This document shows positions 1 to 23,388 of a stretch of 64,000 bases of DNA, piece after piece; within the stretch, counting starts at the first letter, position 1; each line of letters opens with the position of its first letter. The translations under genes and the position numbers were made by a program. The DNA is from Streptomyces sp. NBC_00523 (GTDB lineage: Bacteria > Actinomycetota > Actinomycetes > Streptomycetales > Streptomycetaceae), in the NCBI RefSeq assembly GCF_036346615.1, contig NZ_CP107837.1:124001-188000 (forward strand), in the 5' to 3' direction. Under the pieces are notes generated by a model, which saw only the letters and a program-made list of their open reading frames with translations, searched no databases and was not told the DNA's origin.

Positions 1-619
1 CCAGGGTGATGCTCGGCGGGAAGAGCGGGTCGCCGCCTCGGTGCAGGATCTCGGCCTCCGGGATGGAGATCGAGGAGACGGACAGCAGCTTGGCGAAGCC
101 CTCTCGCCGGGAGAGCACGACGGCGGAGCCCGCGTCGCCGAGCACGTAGTTCGAGCTGACCCGCCAGCGGTCCAGGCCCGGGGTGGAGAAGTTGTCGCCG
201 GCGGTGATCAGAACGGCACCGGCGGCCGGGTCGGCGGTCATCATGGCGGCGGCGAACCGCAGCGAGGTGATCATGCCGAGGCAGCCCTGGCGCAGTTCCA
301 GGGCGGGCACGGGCCGGTTCACCGTGCGGTGCAGGATGTAGTGGGGGGCCGACCAGATGTCGGGGCCCTGGTGGAAGACGGGCGTGTGGATGAGCGCCGC
401 GATCTCCTCCGGCTCGTGCCCGGAGCGTTTGAGGGCCTCCTCGGCCGCGGCGACCGCCATGTCGGGGGCGGGCACGTCCCCGGCGACCGCGACCGAGACC
501 ATGCCGCTGGACGCCCGCAGGGTCTCGTCGTACCAGCCCTTTTCGATGGCCTCGTCGACGCTGACCCGGTCGGGTATCCAGCTGCCGATCCCAGCCAGGT
601 ACACGTTGTCCACTTTCAT
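1..619 (-). CDS. KASIII-like ketoacyl synthase/acyltransferase (partial, runs off the left edge)
   Basis: The reverse strand reads from ATG at 619 to the window edge, about 206 residues without a stop. The start MKVDNVYLAGIGSWIPDRVS and the later stretch LELRQGCLGM, with a probable nucleophilic Cys, are typical of the FabH-like (KASIII) thiolase fold. Secondary-metabolite members of this family, such as CerJ- and ChlB3-type enzymes, move acyl groups between carrier proteins or onto sugars rather than starting fatty acid synthesis. The catalytic His and Asn lie outside the window, so their state is unknown. It is divergent from the TetR gene at 719. Inference: since the nearby modular PKS lacks a thioesterase, this enzyme may offload or transfer its acyl chain. 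Family assignment is good; substrate is unknown. Confidence 0.8.
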   Translation of the reverse strand, partial: MKVDNVYLAGIGSWIPDRVSVDEAIEKGWYDETLRASSGMVSVAVAGDVPAPDMAVAAAEEALKRSGHEPEEIAALIHTPVFHQGPDIWSAPHYILHRTVNRPVPALELRQGCLGMITSLRFAAAMMTADPAAGAVLITAGDNFSTPGLDRWRVSSNYVLGDAGSAVVLSRREGFAKLLSVSSISIPEAEILHRGGDPLFPPSITL

Positions 620-718
620 CCTGTGCGCCCGCTTTCAGAAGAGCCTGTGAGGGTACGGGGCACCTTCCCAGGCGGCCCTTGTGCGGCTCTTTCGTAGCGC
701 TTGCAGCATGATGTGGGC

Positions 719-1351
719 GTGGGGCTGCGGGAGATGAAGAAACTCAAGGTCAGGCAGGCGATCCAGCGGGAGACGCTGCGCCTGTTCGAAGAGCGCGGAT
801 ACCGGGCGACGACGGTCGAGGAGATCGCCGCGGCGGCGGAGGTGTCCACGACGACCTTCTACCGCTACTACTCCTCCAAGGAGGACGTGATCCTGTCCGG
901 GGTCCATGACCGCGGGCCGGAGGCGGCGGAGGCGCCCGGCGCGCACCCGCTGCACTTCGCGGACGGAGGCCTGCCCGAGGGAGGTTCCCTGCTGGCCGGG
1001 CTACGGGTCATGCTGGCCGGTGTACGCGAGAGCGGGGCGTTCGACGAGGGCCGTGCGGAGCTGCTGACCCGGTTGCGCATGATCAACCGGGTACCGGAGC
1101 TGCGGGCCCTCAACGCCCAGCGCACCCAGGAGGGGCTGCGTGAGCTGGCCCGGTTGCTGGCGGCCCGGAGCGGCACGGATCCCGACGGTCCGGAGGGGTA
1201 CCGGACGCGGGTGCTGGCGGCGGCGATCGGGGGCGCGGTGGCCGAGACCCTGCGCTTCTGGGTGGACCAGGGCGGGGAGCCGGATCTGGACGACCTCTTC
1301 GCCCGGACCCTGGACCTGTTGGCTCCCGCGGTGGAGCGGGCCTCGCACTGA
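719..1351 (+). CDS. TetR/AcrR family transcriptional regulator
   Basis: A 210-residue TetR-type repressor. The N-terminal helix-turn-helix is clear (KKLKVRQAIQRETLRLFEER, then TVEEIAAAAEVSTTTFYRYY), and the C-terminal half is the helical ligand domain with the usual family length. The reading frame is open from TTG at 701. I chose GTG at 719 because the resulting start (MGLREMKKLKVRQ) matches the common form of this subfamily; no strong ribosome site decides it. It lies between the divergent KASIII-like gene and the P450 gene 92 bp downstream on the same strand. It probably controls one or both neighbours or the exporter. Its ligand cannot be read from the sequence. Confidence 0.85.
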   Translation: MGLREMKKLKVRQAIQRETLRLFEERGYRATTVEEIAAAAEVSTTTFYRYYSSKEDVILSGVHDRGPEAAEAPGAHPLHFADGGLPEGGSLLAGLRVMLAGVRESGAFDEGRAELLTRLRMINRVPELRALNAQRTQEGLRELARLLAARSGTDPDGPEGYRTRVLAAAIGGAVAETLRFWVDQGGEPDLDDLFARTLDLLAPAVERASH

Positions 1352-1443
1352 TGCGGCCGCCCGGCGGTTTAAGGCTGCTTTAGAAGCTGCTCCTAGCCTT
1401 CGGCGACGACGGGCGTATTGCCACACCACCGAGGAGCACGATC

Positions 1444-2649
1444 GTGACCCAAATCCAGGACCTTCCGCGTCTTCCCTTCGACCGTGACCGCGACGATGTG
1501 AACGGCATCGCGCCGAAGTTCCGCTCGCTGCGCACCGAGTCGCCGGTGGTCCGCGTGACCACCTCGGCCGGCGACGAGGCCTGGCTCGTCACCCGCTACG
1601 GCGAGGTCAAGCAGCTCCTCAACGACGCCCGCCTCGGCCGCTCCCACCACGCGCCGGAGACGGCCTCCCGGGTGGCCAACGCCGCCGTGCTGACCGGCCC
1701 GCTGGGCAAGCCCGAGGACGAGGTGCCCACCCGTACGAAGCTGCGCCGGCTGCTGGCCCCGGCCTTCTCGGCGCGCCGGGTGCAGAAGCTCCAGGGCGGC
1801 GTCCAGCAGCTGATCGACCAGCTGCTCGACAACCTGGAGAAGGGCCCGAACCCCGGGGACTTCCACGAGGCGCTGTCCTTCCCGCTGCCCGTGCTGGTCA
1901 TCTGCCAGCTGCTCGGCGTGCCCGGCGAGGACCGCGAGGAGTTCCGCCGGATGTCGGCGGGTGCGACCAGCCTGACGGACGTGGAGAAGGCCAAGGCGTC
2001 CTGGGGCGAGCTGCACGGCTACATGCGCAGCCTCATCGAGGTGAAGCGCAGGACCCCGGGCGAGGACGTGTTCTCGGACCTGGTCGCCGTACAGGAGAAG
2101 GAGGGCCTGGCGGACGACGAGATCGCGCGGATGGCCGCTGGTCTGCTGTTCGCCGGGCACGAGACCACGGTGACACGGCTGGACCTCGGGACGCTGCTGC
2201 TGCTCACCCACCCCGAGGAGCGCAAGAAGCTGCAGGCCGACCCGAAGGGGCTCGTGCAGGGCGCGGTCGAGGAGATCCTGCGGATGGCGGCGCCGTCCAC
2301 GCAGGACGTGCTGCCCCGCTACACGCACGACGACATCGAGGTCGCCGGTACCACCATTCCCAAGGGCGACCTGGTGATGCTGGCGTTCACGGCCACCAAC
2401 CGCGACCCGGACATCTTCTCCGACCCGGACGTCTTCGACATCACCCGGGACAGCACGCAGCACCTGGCCTTCGGTCACGGTCCGCGCTTCTGCCTCGGTT
2501 CGGGCCTGGCCCGTCTGGAGCTCCAGGCGCTGTTCTCCACGCTGTTCGTCCGGTTCCCGGACCTGCAGCTGGCGGTGGACCCGGCGGAACTGCAGTTCCG
2601 CGACGACACCCTGACGGGTGGTCTGGCCTCGCTGCCGGTCACCTGGTAG
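1444..2649 (+). CDS. Cytochrome P450 (CYP107-like)
   Basis: A 401-residue soluble bacterial P450. The I-helix oxygen-binding motif AGHETT, a K-helix ExxR within VEEILRMAAPS, and the heme loop FGHGPRFCLG with Cys350 as the axial ligand are all intact. It starts at GTG 1444 behind a GAGGAG ribosome site. It needs ferredoxin and ferredoxin reductase partners, which are not in the window. Its place beside the PKS, exporter and KASIII-like gene suggests a late hydroxylation or epoxidation of the polyketide product. Family call is secure; the reaction is inferred. Confidence 0.93.
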   Translation: MTQIQDLPRLPFDRDRDDVNGIAPKFRSLRTESPVVRVTTSAGDEAWLVTRYGEVKQLLNDARLGRSHHAPETASRVANAAVLTGPLGKPEDEVPTRTKLRRLLAPAFSARRVQKLQGGVQQLIDQLLDNLEKGPNPGDFHEALSFPLPVLVICQLLGVPGEDREEFRRMSAGATSLTDVEKAKASWGELHGYMRSLIEVKRRTPGEDVFSDLVAVQEKEGLADDEIARMAAGLLFAGHETTVTRLDLGTLLLLTHPEERKKLQADPKGLVQGAVEEILRMAAPSTQDVLPRYTHDDIEVAGTTIPKGDLVMLAFTATNRDPDIFSDPDVFDITRDSTQHLAFGHGPRFCLGSGLARLELQALFSTLFVRFPDLQLAVDPAELQFRDDTLTGGLASLPVTW

Positions 2650-2660
2650 TCCGCGCATAC

Positions 2661-2700
2661 GAAGAGGCGGCGCGTCCCTGTGGGGGCGCGCCGCCTCTTC
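2661..2700. terminator. Bidirectional hairpin terminator
   Basis: A perfect 14-bp inverted repeat (gaagaggcggcgcg / cgcgccgcctcttc) around a 12-nt loop. It sits between the stop of the P450 gene and the stop of the convergent exporter gene, where a shared terminator is expected. Confidence 0.8.
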
Positions 2701-2795
2701 GTGTCCGGGCGTCCGGTGCCGGGACATGATCCGGCCCCCGCGGCGGGGGATGTCGCGGGGGCCGGACGTCGGGGGGATTCGCCGGAAGCGGCGGA

Positions 2796-4400
2796 TCAGC
2801 GGGAGGGTTCGGGCTGCGGCGGAGCCACCGGCTCGGCCGCTGCGGCCTTCTGGGCCGACCGGTGGTTCTTGGCCGCCAGGCAGAGCAGCACGGAGCCGAC
2901 GACGGCGCCGAGCGGCAGGATCAGCGTGCTGTGCATGGTGGTGACGAACCCGTGGTCGTAGACGGCCTCGGCCGCGGCGGCGAGTTGCCGGGCGGCGGCC
3001 GTCGGCAGGCCCTGGGCGAGCTCCTTGATGGTGTCGGCGTCGGGGCTCGCACCGGAGGAGAAGGCGTCGACGAAGCCCTCGCGGCTCTGGGCAGACAGCC
3101 CGGAGGAACGGGTGGCCGCCTCCTCGTGCAGGGTGGTGGCGAGCCGGCTCTGCAGGACGGCACCGACAACGGAGGCGCCGAGGACGGAGCCGATCTGGCG
3201 GATGGTGTTGTTGACGCCGGAGGCGGCACCCGCCAGGCGCGGCGGTACGTTGCGCATGGCCTCGGTGGCCATCGGCGCGAGCAGGCAGCCGGTGCCCAGG
3301 CCCACCACGGCCATCGGCAGCGTGAAGGTGTACCAGTGGCTGTCCACCGCGGCGAAGGCGAGGACCAGCGAGATGCCGATGCCGTAGACGGCGAGGCCGA
3401 ACAGCAGCACGTTCTTGCCGCCGATCTTGTCGGACATCCGGCCCGCGAACGGGGCGGTCACCATCGACAGCAGCGGCGAGGGGGCGAGGGTGAGACCTGC
3501 CTGCACGGCGGACATGCCGAGCACGGACTGCAGGTAGATGTTCACCGGCAGCACCAGGCCGAGCAGGGCCATCGAGATGAGCGCGACGATCACGGTCATC
3601 ACGGTGAAGTTCCGGTCCTTGAAGAGCGCGAACGGTACGAGCGGCTCGTCGTCCTGCTTGCGGCGCTGGTAGAGCACGAACACACCGAGCAGGGCCACGC
3701 CGCCGACGATCAGGGCCACGATGCCCGTGTTCCAGTCGTAGCGTTCGCCCTCCTGGAGGCCGAAGCTCAGGCAGAACAGCGCGACGGTGACGATGAGGAC
3801 GCCGACGATGTCGAACTTGTGGGTCCGGGCCGGGCGGATGTCGGGCACGAGCAGGAAGGTCAGCACGAGCACGGCGATGCCGACGGGCACGTTGATGAAG
3901 AAGATCCAGCGCCAGCCGACGGTGCTGACGATCAGCCCGCCGAGCGTCGGCCCGGAGATGGTGGCGACACCGGCGATGGAGCCCCAGACGCCCATGGCCG
4001 CACCGCGCCGGTCCGCCGGGAACACCGCGATGATCATCACCATCGTCTGAGGCACCATCATGGCCGCGCCCAGGCCCTGCACCGCACGGGTGGCGATGAG
4101 CATGCCGGGGTCGACGGCGAGGCCGCAGGCGACGCTGGCCAGGGTGAACAGCACGACGCCCGAGGCGAACAGGGTACGAGGACCGCGGAGGTCACCGAGG
4201 CGGCCGAAGGTGATCAGGGTGACGGCGAGGACGAGCGCATAGGCACTGACCACCCACAGGGCCTCGTCAAGGGAGGAACCGAGTCTCTCCATCATGTCGG
4301 GGATCGCGATGTTCACGATCGTCAGGTCCAGCAGTGTCATGAAGAACCCGAGACCGAGCGTCATCAAGACCGCCCACGGGTTCCCGCGCAACTTACTCAC
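2796..4400 (-). CDS. MFS exporter, DHA2 (14-TMS) drug:H+ antiporter family
   Basis: A 534-residue membrane protein with about 14 hydrophobic helices. It carries the DHA2 motif LLDLTIVNIAIPDM in helix 1 and the loop GRLGDLRGPRTL between helices 2 and 3. The frame is open to 4505, but GTG at 4400 follows GGAGGACGAGGAG at good spacing and gives the typical short N-terminus, so I start there. It is 108 bp downstream of the PKS stop on the same strand and probably shares its transcript. Likely role: proton-driven export of the PKS product, giving self-protection. Substrate is inferred from position only. Confidence 0.92.
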   Translation of the reverse strand: MSKLRGNPWAVLMTLGLGFFMTLLDLTIVNIAIPDMMERLGSSLDEALWVVSAYALVLAVTLITFGRLGDLRGPRTLFASGVVLFTLASVACGLAVDPGMLIATRAVQGLGAAMMVPQTMVMIIAVFPADRRGAAMGVWGSIAGVATISGPTLGGLIVSTVGWRWIFFINVPVGIAVLVLTFLLVPDIRPARTHKFDIVGVLIVTVALFCLSFGLQEGERYDWNTGIVALIVGGVALLGVFVLYQRRKQDDEPLVPFALFKDRNFTVMTVIVALISMALLGLVLPVNIYLQSVLGMSAVQAGLTLAPSPLLSMVTAPFAGRMSDKIGGKNVLLFGLAVYGIGISLVLAFAAVDSHWYTFTLPMAVVGLGTGCLLAPMATEAMRNVPPRLAGAASGVNNTIRQIGSVLGASVVGAVLQSRLATTLHEEAATRSSGLSAQSREGFVDAFSSGASPDADTIKELAQGLPTAAARQLAAAAEAVYDHGFVTTMHSTLILPLGAVVGSVLLCLAAKNHRSAQKAAAAEPVAPPQPEPSR

Positions 4401-4508
4401 GGATGCTCCTCGTCCTCCACCGAAGTGGCTCGCCTCTAAAATCTGGGACAGTGACCCGAAAATGTCAATGCCCCACTTACCAGGGCCGGTTGGAACCGGC
4501 CCCATGTC

Positions 4509-18302
<13,794 letters not shown>

Positions 18303-18388
18303 GATGCCTGTCTCCACTTCGTCACCAGGTCGCACCGCAGGGGTCCAAGCCGATCGTCACAACGTCGGCTAAAGCCCGTCTTGCGCGC

Positions 18389-21004
18389 TCACTGGACTCC
18401 GACCCGCCCGAGAACGTCGAGCTGCAAGTCGATCGGCAGGTCCTGCCGGCGGGAAATGTTGAGCTTGCGGTAGATCCGCGTGAGGTGCTGCTCGACCGTG
18501 CTCGTCGTGACGAACAGCTTGGCCCCTATCTCCCTGTTCGTGTATCCGGCGGAGGCCAGGGACGCGACGCGCCGTTCGGACTGGCTGAGGACGGCCACGT
18601 CGGGCTCGGGGGCCGCCGCGGCGCAGCGTTCCACCTCGGCGTCGGAGTCTCCGCGCCGGCGGCCCGGCAGGATCTCCCCGCAGAGCGGTGTCGCGTCGCA
18701 CTCGTCGGCCAGTCTCCACGCGCGCCCGATGACGGAGCCCGCGCGCGGCCCCTCGCCCAGGGTCTGGAGGTTCCGGCCGAAGTCGGCGACGGCCTTGGCT
18801 AGTTCCAGGCGGTCACCGCAGCTCCGCAGGTCGGCGACCGCCCGGGTGAGGAGGGCCGGCCGGTCGTGGGTCTCCTCGGTCGCGGCGTGCAGGCGCAGCG
18901 CCATGCCGCGGGTCCGCGCGCCGATACCCGGTACGGCGAGCTGCGCCGTGGTCAGCACGCGTGCCTCGCAGGGGCGGCGCAGGCGCAGCAGGGCGTCGGC
19001 CGCGTCGATGCGCCAGGGCAGACCGCCGGGGTGGTCCAGGCCCCACCGTCCGGCCAGGCGGCCCACGTCGAGGAATTCGCTCAGGGCGGCCTGGGCACGG
19101 TGCGTGGCCAGGTAGTACCTGCCCCGTGCCTGGAGGTACGGCAGGGCGTGCACGGTGCGGGGCAGGTGGTCGGGCAGGGGCAGCGGAAGGTGCCGGGCGG
19201 CGTCGTCGTAGCGGCCCATGGCGGTGAGCGCGGTGACGAGGACCGCGACGGGGCGGTACATGAACGTTCCGCCGCGTCCCGCGACCGCCGCCACGGCGGC
19301 GCTCGCCGCGCGCTCGGCACCGGCGAGGTCGCCGAGGTGGATGAGTGCCTCGCCGCGCAGCGAGGCGAACATGGCCTGCCAGCCGCGGGCCCGGCGGTGT
19401 TCGGCGTCGGCGTGCAGTTTCCGGCACCGGACGGCGGCCCGGCGCGGGTGTCCGGTGTGCAGCAGGATGCGTACGGCCTGGACCAGCGGTTCGAAGGTGT
19501 CGTGTGCCAGCGGGGTTCCCTCGATCAGCCGTTCGGCGGCGGACGCGTCCCAGGGGTCGCCCGGGTGGGTCCACAGCGCGGCGCAGAGGGGGGTCGCGTC
19601 GCTGTCGGCGGCGGGTGGGACCGCGAAGAGGTCGCGCAGTGCGTCGGCGCCGGAGGGCGCGAGCCGCAGTACCTCCGCCGCCTCCGCCACCCGTCCCTGG
19701 GCGACGAGCAGACGGGCCAGCGAGCCCGTGGGCGCGCCGGAGCGTCCGGCACGCAGTGCGGCGAGCGGAGCGTCGAGGTGCTGTTCGGCGGCGGCGGGGG
19801 TGAGGCGCCAGGTGAGGGCGGCGAGTTGCAGGCCGATCCGCCACCGGGTCGGTTCGTCGTCGGTGCCGGCGTGGGCGAGTTGCAGGCAGGCGGCGGCGCG
19901 TTCGGCCTCGTCGGCGGCGAGGGCCTGCTGTCCGGCCTCGCAGAGCGTACGCACGGCCCAGTCCCCGGGAGCGCTGCCGTGGGCGCGCAGGTACGAGGCG
20001 ACGGTCTCGGCCTCGGCCCGGTCGGCGTACAGCGCCTCGGCCGTACGCCCGTACAGGCGGGTGCGCTCGGCGGCTCCGAGGGTCTCCAGTGCGGCGGCGG
20101 CGATGTCGGGGTGACGCAGTCCGGGCCCGTCGGTGAGTCCTGTCTCGTCCAGGGCGGCGAGGGCCCGGGCGGCGTCCGCGGGGGCTGCCCCGGCGACGGC
20201 GGCGGCGCGGTCGAGGGTGGCGTGGGTCCCGAGGACGGCCAGGGCGCGGGCGAGGTCGCGGGCGGGGCGCCCGCAGCGCTGGAGGCAGGCCCGCACCGCG
20301 TCGGCGAACGGCCCCGCCGGTTCGGGGTGGGCGGTGTCGTACTCGGACATCAGGGCCCTGAGCAGCAGCGGATTGCCTCCGGTGCGCGCGTAGAGGCGGT
20401 CGGCCGATTCGCCGGGCGCCCCGCCCCGGAGGCGGTCGCGCAGGAGGGCTGCGGTGGCGGCGCGGTCGAGACGGCCGAGGCGGATCCGGTCGAAGCCCGG
20501 GTGGCGCAGCAGTTCGGTGACGGCATCGCGGGCGTCCGCGCCCGGGCCGCCGAGCGGGCCGGTGAGCACGATGAGCAGGCCGGTGCCGCGCGGGGCCCTG
20601 ATCGAACCGGTCAGGAAGGCGAGGGAGGCCGCGTCGGCGTACTGCAGGTCATCGAGGCAGACGACGAGCGGTGCGGGTCCGTCCAGCCCCCGGACGGCCG
20701 CGGTGAAGGAGGCGGCCGCGGAAGCGTCGGGGGCGGCGCCGGGAGTCCGCGCGGAGTGGGTGCGCAGTGCCTCGGCCCACTCGTCCAGCGCGCGGTGACC
20801 CGTGGCGGGCCCCTTGGGGGTGGCAGCGGCCCACAGCACGGTCGCGCCGCGTTCGCGGGCGGTGTCGGCGATGGTCCTGAGCGTTTCGGACTTGCCGCAC
20901 CCGGAGGCGCCTTCGATGAGCACGATGGCGGTGGCACCGGTCTCCGCCGCCGCGAGGGCGGCGTTCAGCCGGGCGAGTTCGGTATCCCGGGACAAGAGCG
21001 TCAT
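18389..21004 (-). CDS. LAL-family (large ATP-binding LuxR) pathway activator
   Basis: An 871-residue regulator with the LAL layout. A Walker A motif (EGASGCGKSETL) lies near residue 35 in an N-terminal AAA/NACHT-like ATPase, followed by a long alanine-rich TPR-like middle. The C-terminal LuxR helix-turn-helix is about residues 805-860 (SQSERRVASLASAGYTNREI, then TSTVEQHLTRIYRKL). It is 86 bp upstream of the PKS and in the same direction, the usual place of PikD- or RapH-type activators. It probably activates the PKS operon. The ATG at 21004 follows a purine-rich GGGGGAAA site. Confidence 0.93.
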   Translation of the reverse strand: MTLLSRDTELARLNAALAAAETGATAIVLIEGASGCGKSETLRTIADTARERGATVLWAAATPKGPATGHRALDEWAEALRTHSARTPGAAPDASAAASFTAAVRGLDGPAPLVVCLDDLQYADAASLAFLTGSIRAPRGTGLLIVLTGPLGGPGADARDAVTELLRHPGFDRIRLGRLDRAATAALLRDRLRGGAPGESADRLYARTGGNPLLLRALMSEYDTAHPEPAGPFADAVRACLQRCGRPARDLARALAVLGTHATLDRAAAVAGAAPADAARALAALDETGLTDGPGLRHPDIAAAALETLGAAERTRLYGRTAEALYADRAEAETVASYLRAHGSAPGDWAVRTLCEAGQQALAADEAERAAACLQLAHAGTDDEPTRWRIGLQLAALTWRLTPAAAEQHLDAPLAALRAGRSGAPTGSLARLLVAQGRVAEAAEVLRLAPSGADALRDLFAVPPAADSDATPLCAALWTHPGDPWDASAAERLIEGTPLAHDTFEPLVQAVRILLHTGHPRRAAVRCRKLHADAEHRRARGWQAMFASLRGEALIHLGDLAGAERAASAAVAAVAGRGGTFMYRPVAVLVTALTAMGRYDDAARHLPLPLPDHLPRTVHALPYLQARGRYYLATHRAQAALSEFLDVGRLAGRWGLDHPGGLPWRIDAADALLRLRRPCEARVLTTAQLAVPGIGARTRGMALRLHAATEETHDRPALLTRAVADLRSCGDRLELAKAVADFGRNLQTLGEGPRAGSVIGRAWRLADECDATPLCGEILPGRRRGDSDAEVERCAAAAPEPDVAVLSQSERRVASLASAGYTNREIGAKLFVTTSTVEQHLTRIYRKLNISRRQDLPIDLQLDVLGRVGVQ

Positions 21005-21082
21005 CAGCCGTTTCCCCCGTTGCGCAGCGTCACTTGTCCGCCCAGCGTAAGGACCGGCCGGGGAGCCGGCCCACGCTCCGCA

Positions 21083-21105
21083 GTGGCCAGTTATTGCCTG
21101 GCCAC
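21083..21105. promoter_or_regulatory. Inverted repeat upstream of the LAL gene
   Basis: GTGGCCAG, 7 nt, CTGGCCAC: an 8-bp perfect inverted repeat in the 117-bp gap between the thioesterase stop and the LAL start. It could be an operator for the LAL gene or a weak terminator; there is no T-tract. Confidence 0.35.
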
Positions 21106-21121
21106 AACTCCGCGCGCCGGG

Positions 21122-21913
21122 TCAGCCGACGGCGCTGCCGAGCCGTTCCTGGCCCAGGGCCGCCAAGTCGTCGGCGATGGCGCGGGTCACCGCGTCCTGC
21201 TGCGGAGTGAGGTAGAAGTGGCCGCCGGGGAAGCTGCGGAAGGTGAAGCTTCCGGAGGTGTGCTCGCGCCACTCCATCGCCTCGTGCAGGCTCACCCGGG
21301 GGTCGGACTCCCCGGTGAGCACGCTGAGCGGGCAGCTCAGCGCGCGGTCCCGGCCGGGGTCGGGCTGGTAGCGGTACGTCTCGATGGCCTTGAAGTCGGC
21401 GCGGATGGCGGGCAGCACCATGCGGACGATCTCCTCGTCGGCGAGCACCCCCGGGTCGGTGCCGGCCAGTTGCTGGATCTCCGCGATGAGGGCGTCGTCG
21501 CCCTTGGTGTGCACGCTGTCGGGGCGCGGCATGTGGGGGGCGCGGCGGCCGGAGACGATCAGGCCGAGCGGCGGTTCGCCCTCCGCCTCCATGCCGCGGG
21601 CGAGTTCGAAGCCCAGTACGGCGCCCATGCTGTGTCCGAAGAGGACCAGCGGGCGGTCGGCCCAGGGCCGCAGCGCCTGGTGGATGGCGTCGACGAGTTC
21701 CTCGGTGACGGTGATCGGAGGCTCGTGGCGGCGGTCCTGGCGGCCCGGGTACTGGATGGCCAGGACGTCGGCGTGGGCGGCCAGGGCCTGGGAGAAGGAG
21801 AAGAAGGCGGAGGCGGTGCCCCCCGCGTGCGGGAGGCAGACGAGGCGGTACGGCTGCTCGGGGGCCGGGTGGAAGCGGCGGACCCACAGCTCCGTGTCGG
21901 TGTCGATGCTCAT
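21122..21913 (-). CDS. Type II thioesterase (alpha/beta hydrolase)
   Basis: A 263-residue stand-alone thioesterase of the editing type found in PKS and NRPS clusters. It shows the oxyanion stretch CLPHAGGTASAFFSF, the nucleophile elbow GHSMG, and the catalytic His in GGHFYL near the C-terminus. I use ATG 21913 with upstream GGAGCAGGAA; the frame is open further, to 22042. Family role: hydrolysis of aberrant acyl chains or unproductive decarboxylated units from carrier proteins. Here it is the only thioesterase near a PKS that lacks its own, so a part in product release is possible but unproven. Confidence 0.92.
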   Translation of the reverse strand: MSIDTDTELWVRRFHPAPEQPYRLVCLPHAGGTASAFFSFSQALAAHADVLAIQYPGRQDRRHEPPITVTEELVDAIHQALRPWADRPLVLFGHSMGAVLGFELARGMEAEGEPPLGLIVSGRRAPHMPRPDSVHTKGDDALIAEIQQLAGTDPGVLADEEIVRMVLPAIRADFKAIETYRYQPDPGRDRALSCPLSVLTGESDPRVSLHEAMEWREHTSGSFTFRSFPGGHFYLTPQQDAVTRAIADDLAALGQERLGSAVG

Positions 21914-22124
21914 TCCCGTTCCTGCTCCCTGCTCGTTGCCCGGTACTCGTCGCATGCGCGGAGGGCAAGGTAACGGCGGGTGGTTAAGCCGTACTTGTGC
22001 GGCGGTCACCACCCGGCGGAGGGGCACTTCCCGATTGCCCACTCCTGGCCTTCAACCGGAAGACGTATCTGGGGCACACTCTGGACTCGCTGGTCCGGCA
22101 GACCCTGCCGCGCGAGGCCTCGCC

Positions 22125-22898
22125 CTACCCGGCGGCGGTGCGCTCCGGCCCCGGTCCCGCGAGCAGGGCGAGGGTCCTGCGGCGGGGCAGGAGGCGGGTG
22201 GTCAGGAGTGCGAGCAGGCGGTTGACCCGGCCCGGGACCGTGGTCGGCCCGTCCTCCTCGCGCAGGGCGCGCTGGGCCGCCGCGACGACCTGTTCCGGCG
22301 TCCCGACCAGGGCGGCGGGCGCGTCCTCGTGGCGCTGGGACTCGGTCGCCGTCATGCCGGGGCAGAGCGCCAGCACCCGGATGCCGGTGTCGCGGTGGGC
22401 CGTCCAGAGCGCTTCGGTGAGGGCGGTCGTGTACGCCTTGGTGGCGCTGTACACGGCGAGGTCCGGCTTCGGGGTCCAGCCGAGCGTCGAGGAGACGTTC
22501 AGCAGGGCGTCCCCGGGGCGGGCGTGGCTCAGGAAGGCGTACGAGAGTGCCGTCACGGCGCGGCAGTTGAGGTTCAGCATATCCTCGGCCCGGGACAGCG
22601 GGGTCTCCGTGAAGGCGCCCGTGGTGGCGGTCCCGGCGTTGTTGACCAGCAGCTGGACGCGGGTGCGGGCGATCAGCTCGCCGGTGCGGCGCACCCCGTC
22701 CTCGGTGGCGAGGTCGGCGGCCAGCCACGTGTGGCCGGGGCCCAGTCCGTCGGTGAGGGCCCGCAGCCGTTCGGCGTCACGGGCGACGGCGATGACCCGG
22801 TGGCCGTCGGCGGCCAGGCGGTGGGCGAAGGCCCGGCCGATCCCGGCGCCGGCCCCGGTGACCAGGGCGGTCGGGCGGTCGTCGGTCCGCGTCGGCAC
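22125..22898 (-). CDS. Short-chain dehydrogenase/reductase
   Basis: A 257-residue classical SDR. It has the Rossmann motif TGAGAGIGRAF, the NNAG motif, a catalytic Ser in NVSSTLG, and YSATKA holding the catalytic Tyr and Lys. The GTG start at 22898 is 3 nt after the stop of the frameshifted SgcJ/EcaC-like gene, so it is the last gene of a MarR-linked operon. Substrate unknown. Confidence 0.9.
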   Translation of the reverse strand: MPTRTDDRPTALVTGAGAGIGRAFAHRLAADGHRVIAVARDAERLRALTDGLGPGHTWLAADLATEDGVRRTGELIARTRVQLLVNNAGTATTGAFTETPLSRAEDMLNLNCRAVTALSYAFLSHARPGDALLNVSSTLGWTPKPDLAVYSATKAYTTALTEALWTAHRDTGIRVLALCPGMTATESQRHEDAPAALVGTPEQVVAAAQRALREEDGPTTVPGRVNRLLALLTTRLLPRRRTLALLAGPGPERTAAG

Positions 22899-22901
22899 GG
22901 G

Positions 22902-23353
22902 TCACCCCGCCGAGGGGCGGGTCGCGGGCTGGGCGCGGAAGGAGAACGCCTCCATCAGGCGGCGGCGCCCGGTCTTCTGCACCGCCGCGATCCCCCAGGT
23001 GCCGTCGCCCCGAGGCACCAGGGTGTACGTCGTGATCTTGTCGTACCGCCCCTCCTTCGCACCGTGCTTGCGGGCGGCCCCCCGGGTGACGGCCACGGCC
23101 GTGTCCCGGCCACGGTGGAACCGCACGCCGATCACGTCGAGGTCGAGCCGGGTCCCCTTGAGGAAGCTGTCGAACAGGGCCTGATGGGCGCGCCCGATCT
23201 CGGCGCCGCCCTGGTAGACGGTGCCACGTACGTGACGTCGGTGGCGTCCTCGGTGAAGCAGGCGCCGTACGCGGCTCCGTCCCCGGCGGCCCAGGCGGCG
23301 GCGCTGCGGTGCAGCAAGGCGTGGACGGCGGTGGTGTCCTCGGTGGTGGTCAT
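22902..23353 (-). pseudogene. SgcJ/EcaC-family (SnoaL-like) gene broken by a one-base frameshift
   Basis: The first frame begins at ATG 23353 (GGAAGGAC upstream) and runs through TEDATDVTYV; the remaining ~110 codons lie in another frame and end with FSFRAQPATRPSAG at 22902. The intact neighbour at 23389-24078 reads TYTTYVGTHYQG at the same place. Here one G is missing from a GTGGGC-like run at about 23221-23227; restoring it joins the frames into one NTF2-fold protein of ~150 residues. Either a real inactivating deletion or a sequencing error. It lies between its paralogue and the SDR in one operon. Confidence 0.82.
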
Positions 23354-23388
23354 GCCGGTGTCCTTCCGGGGGTGGTGGGCGGGCGGGG

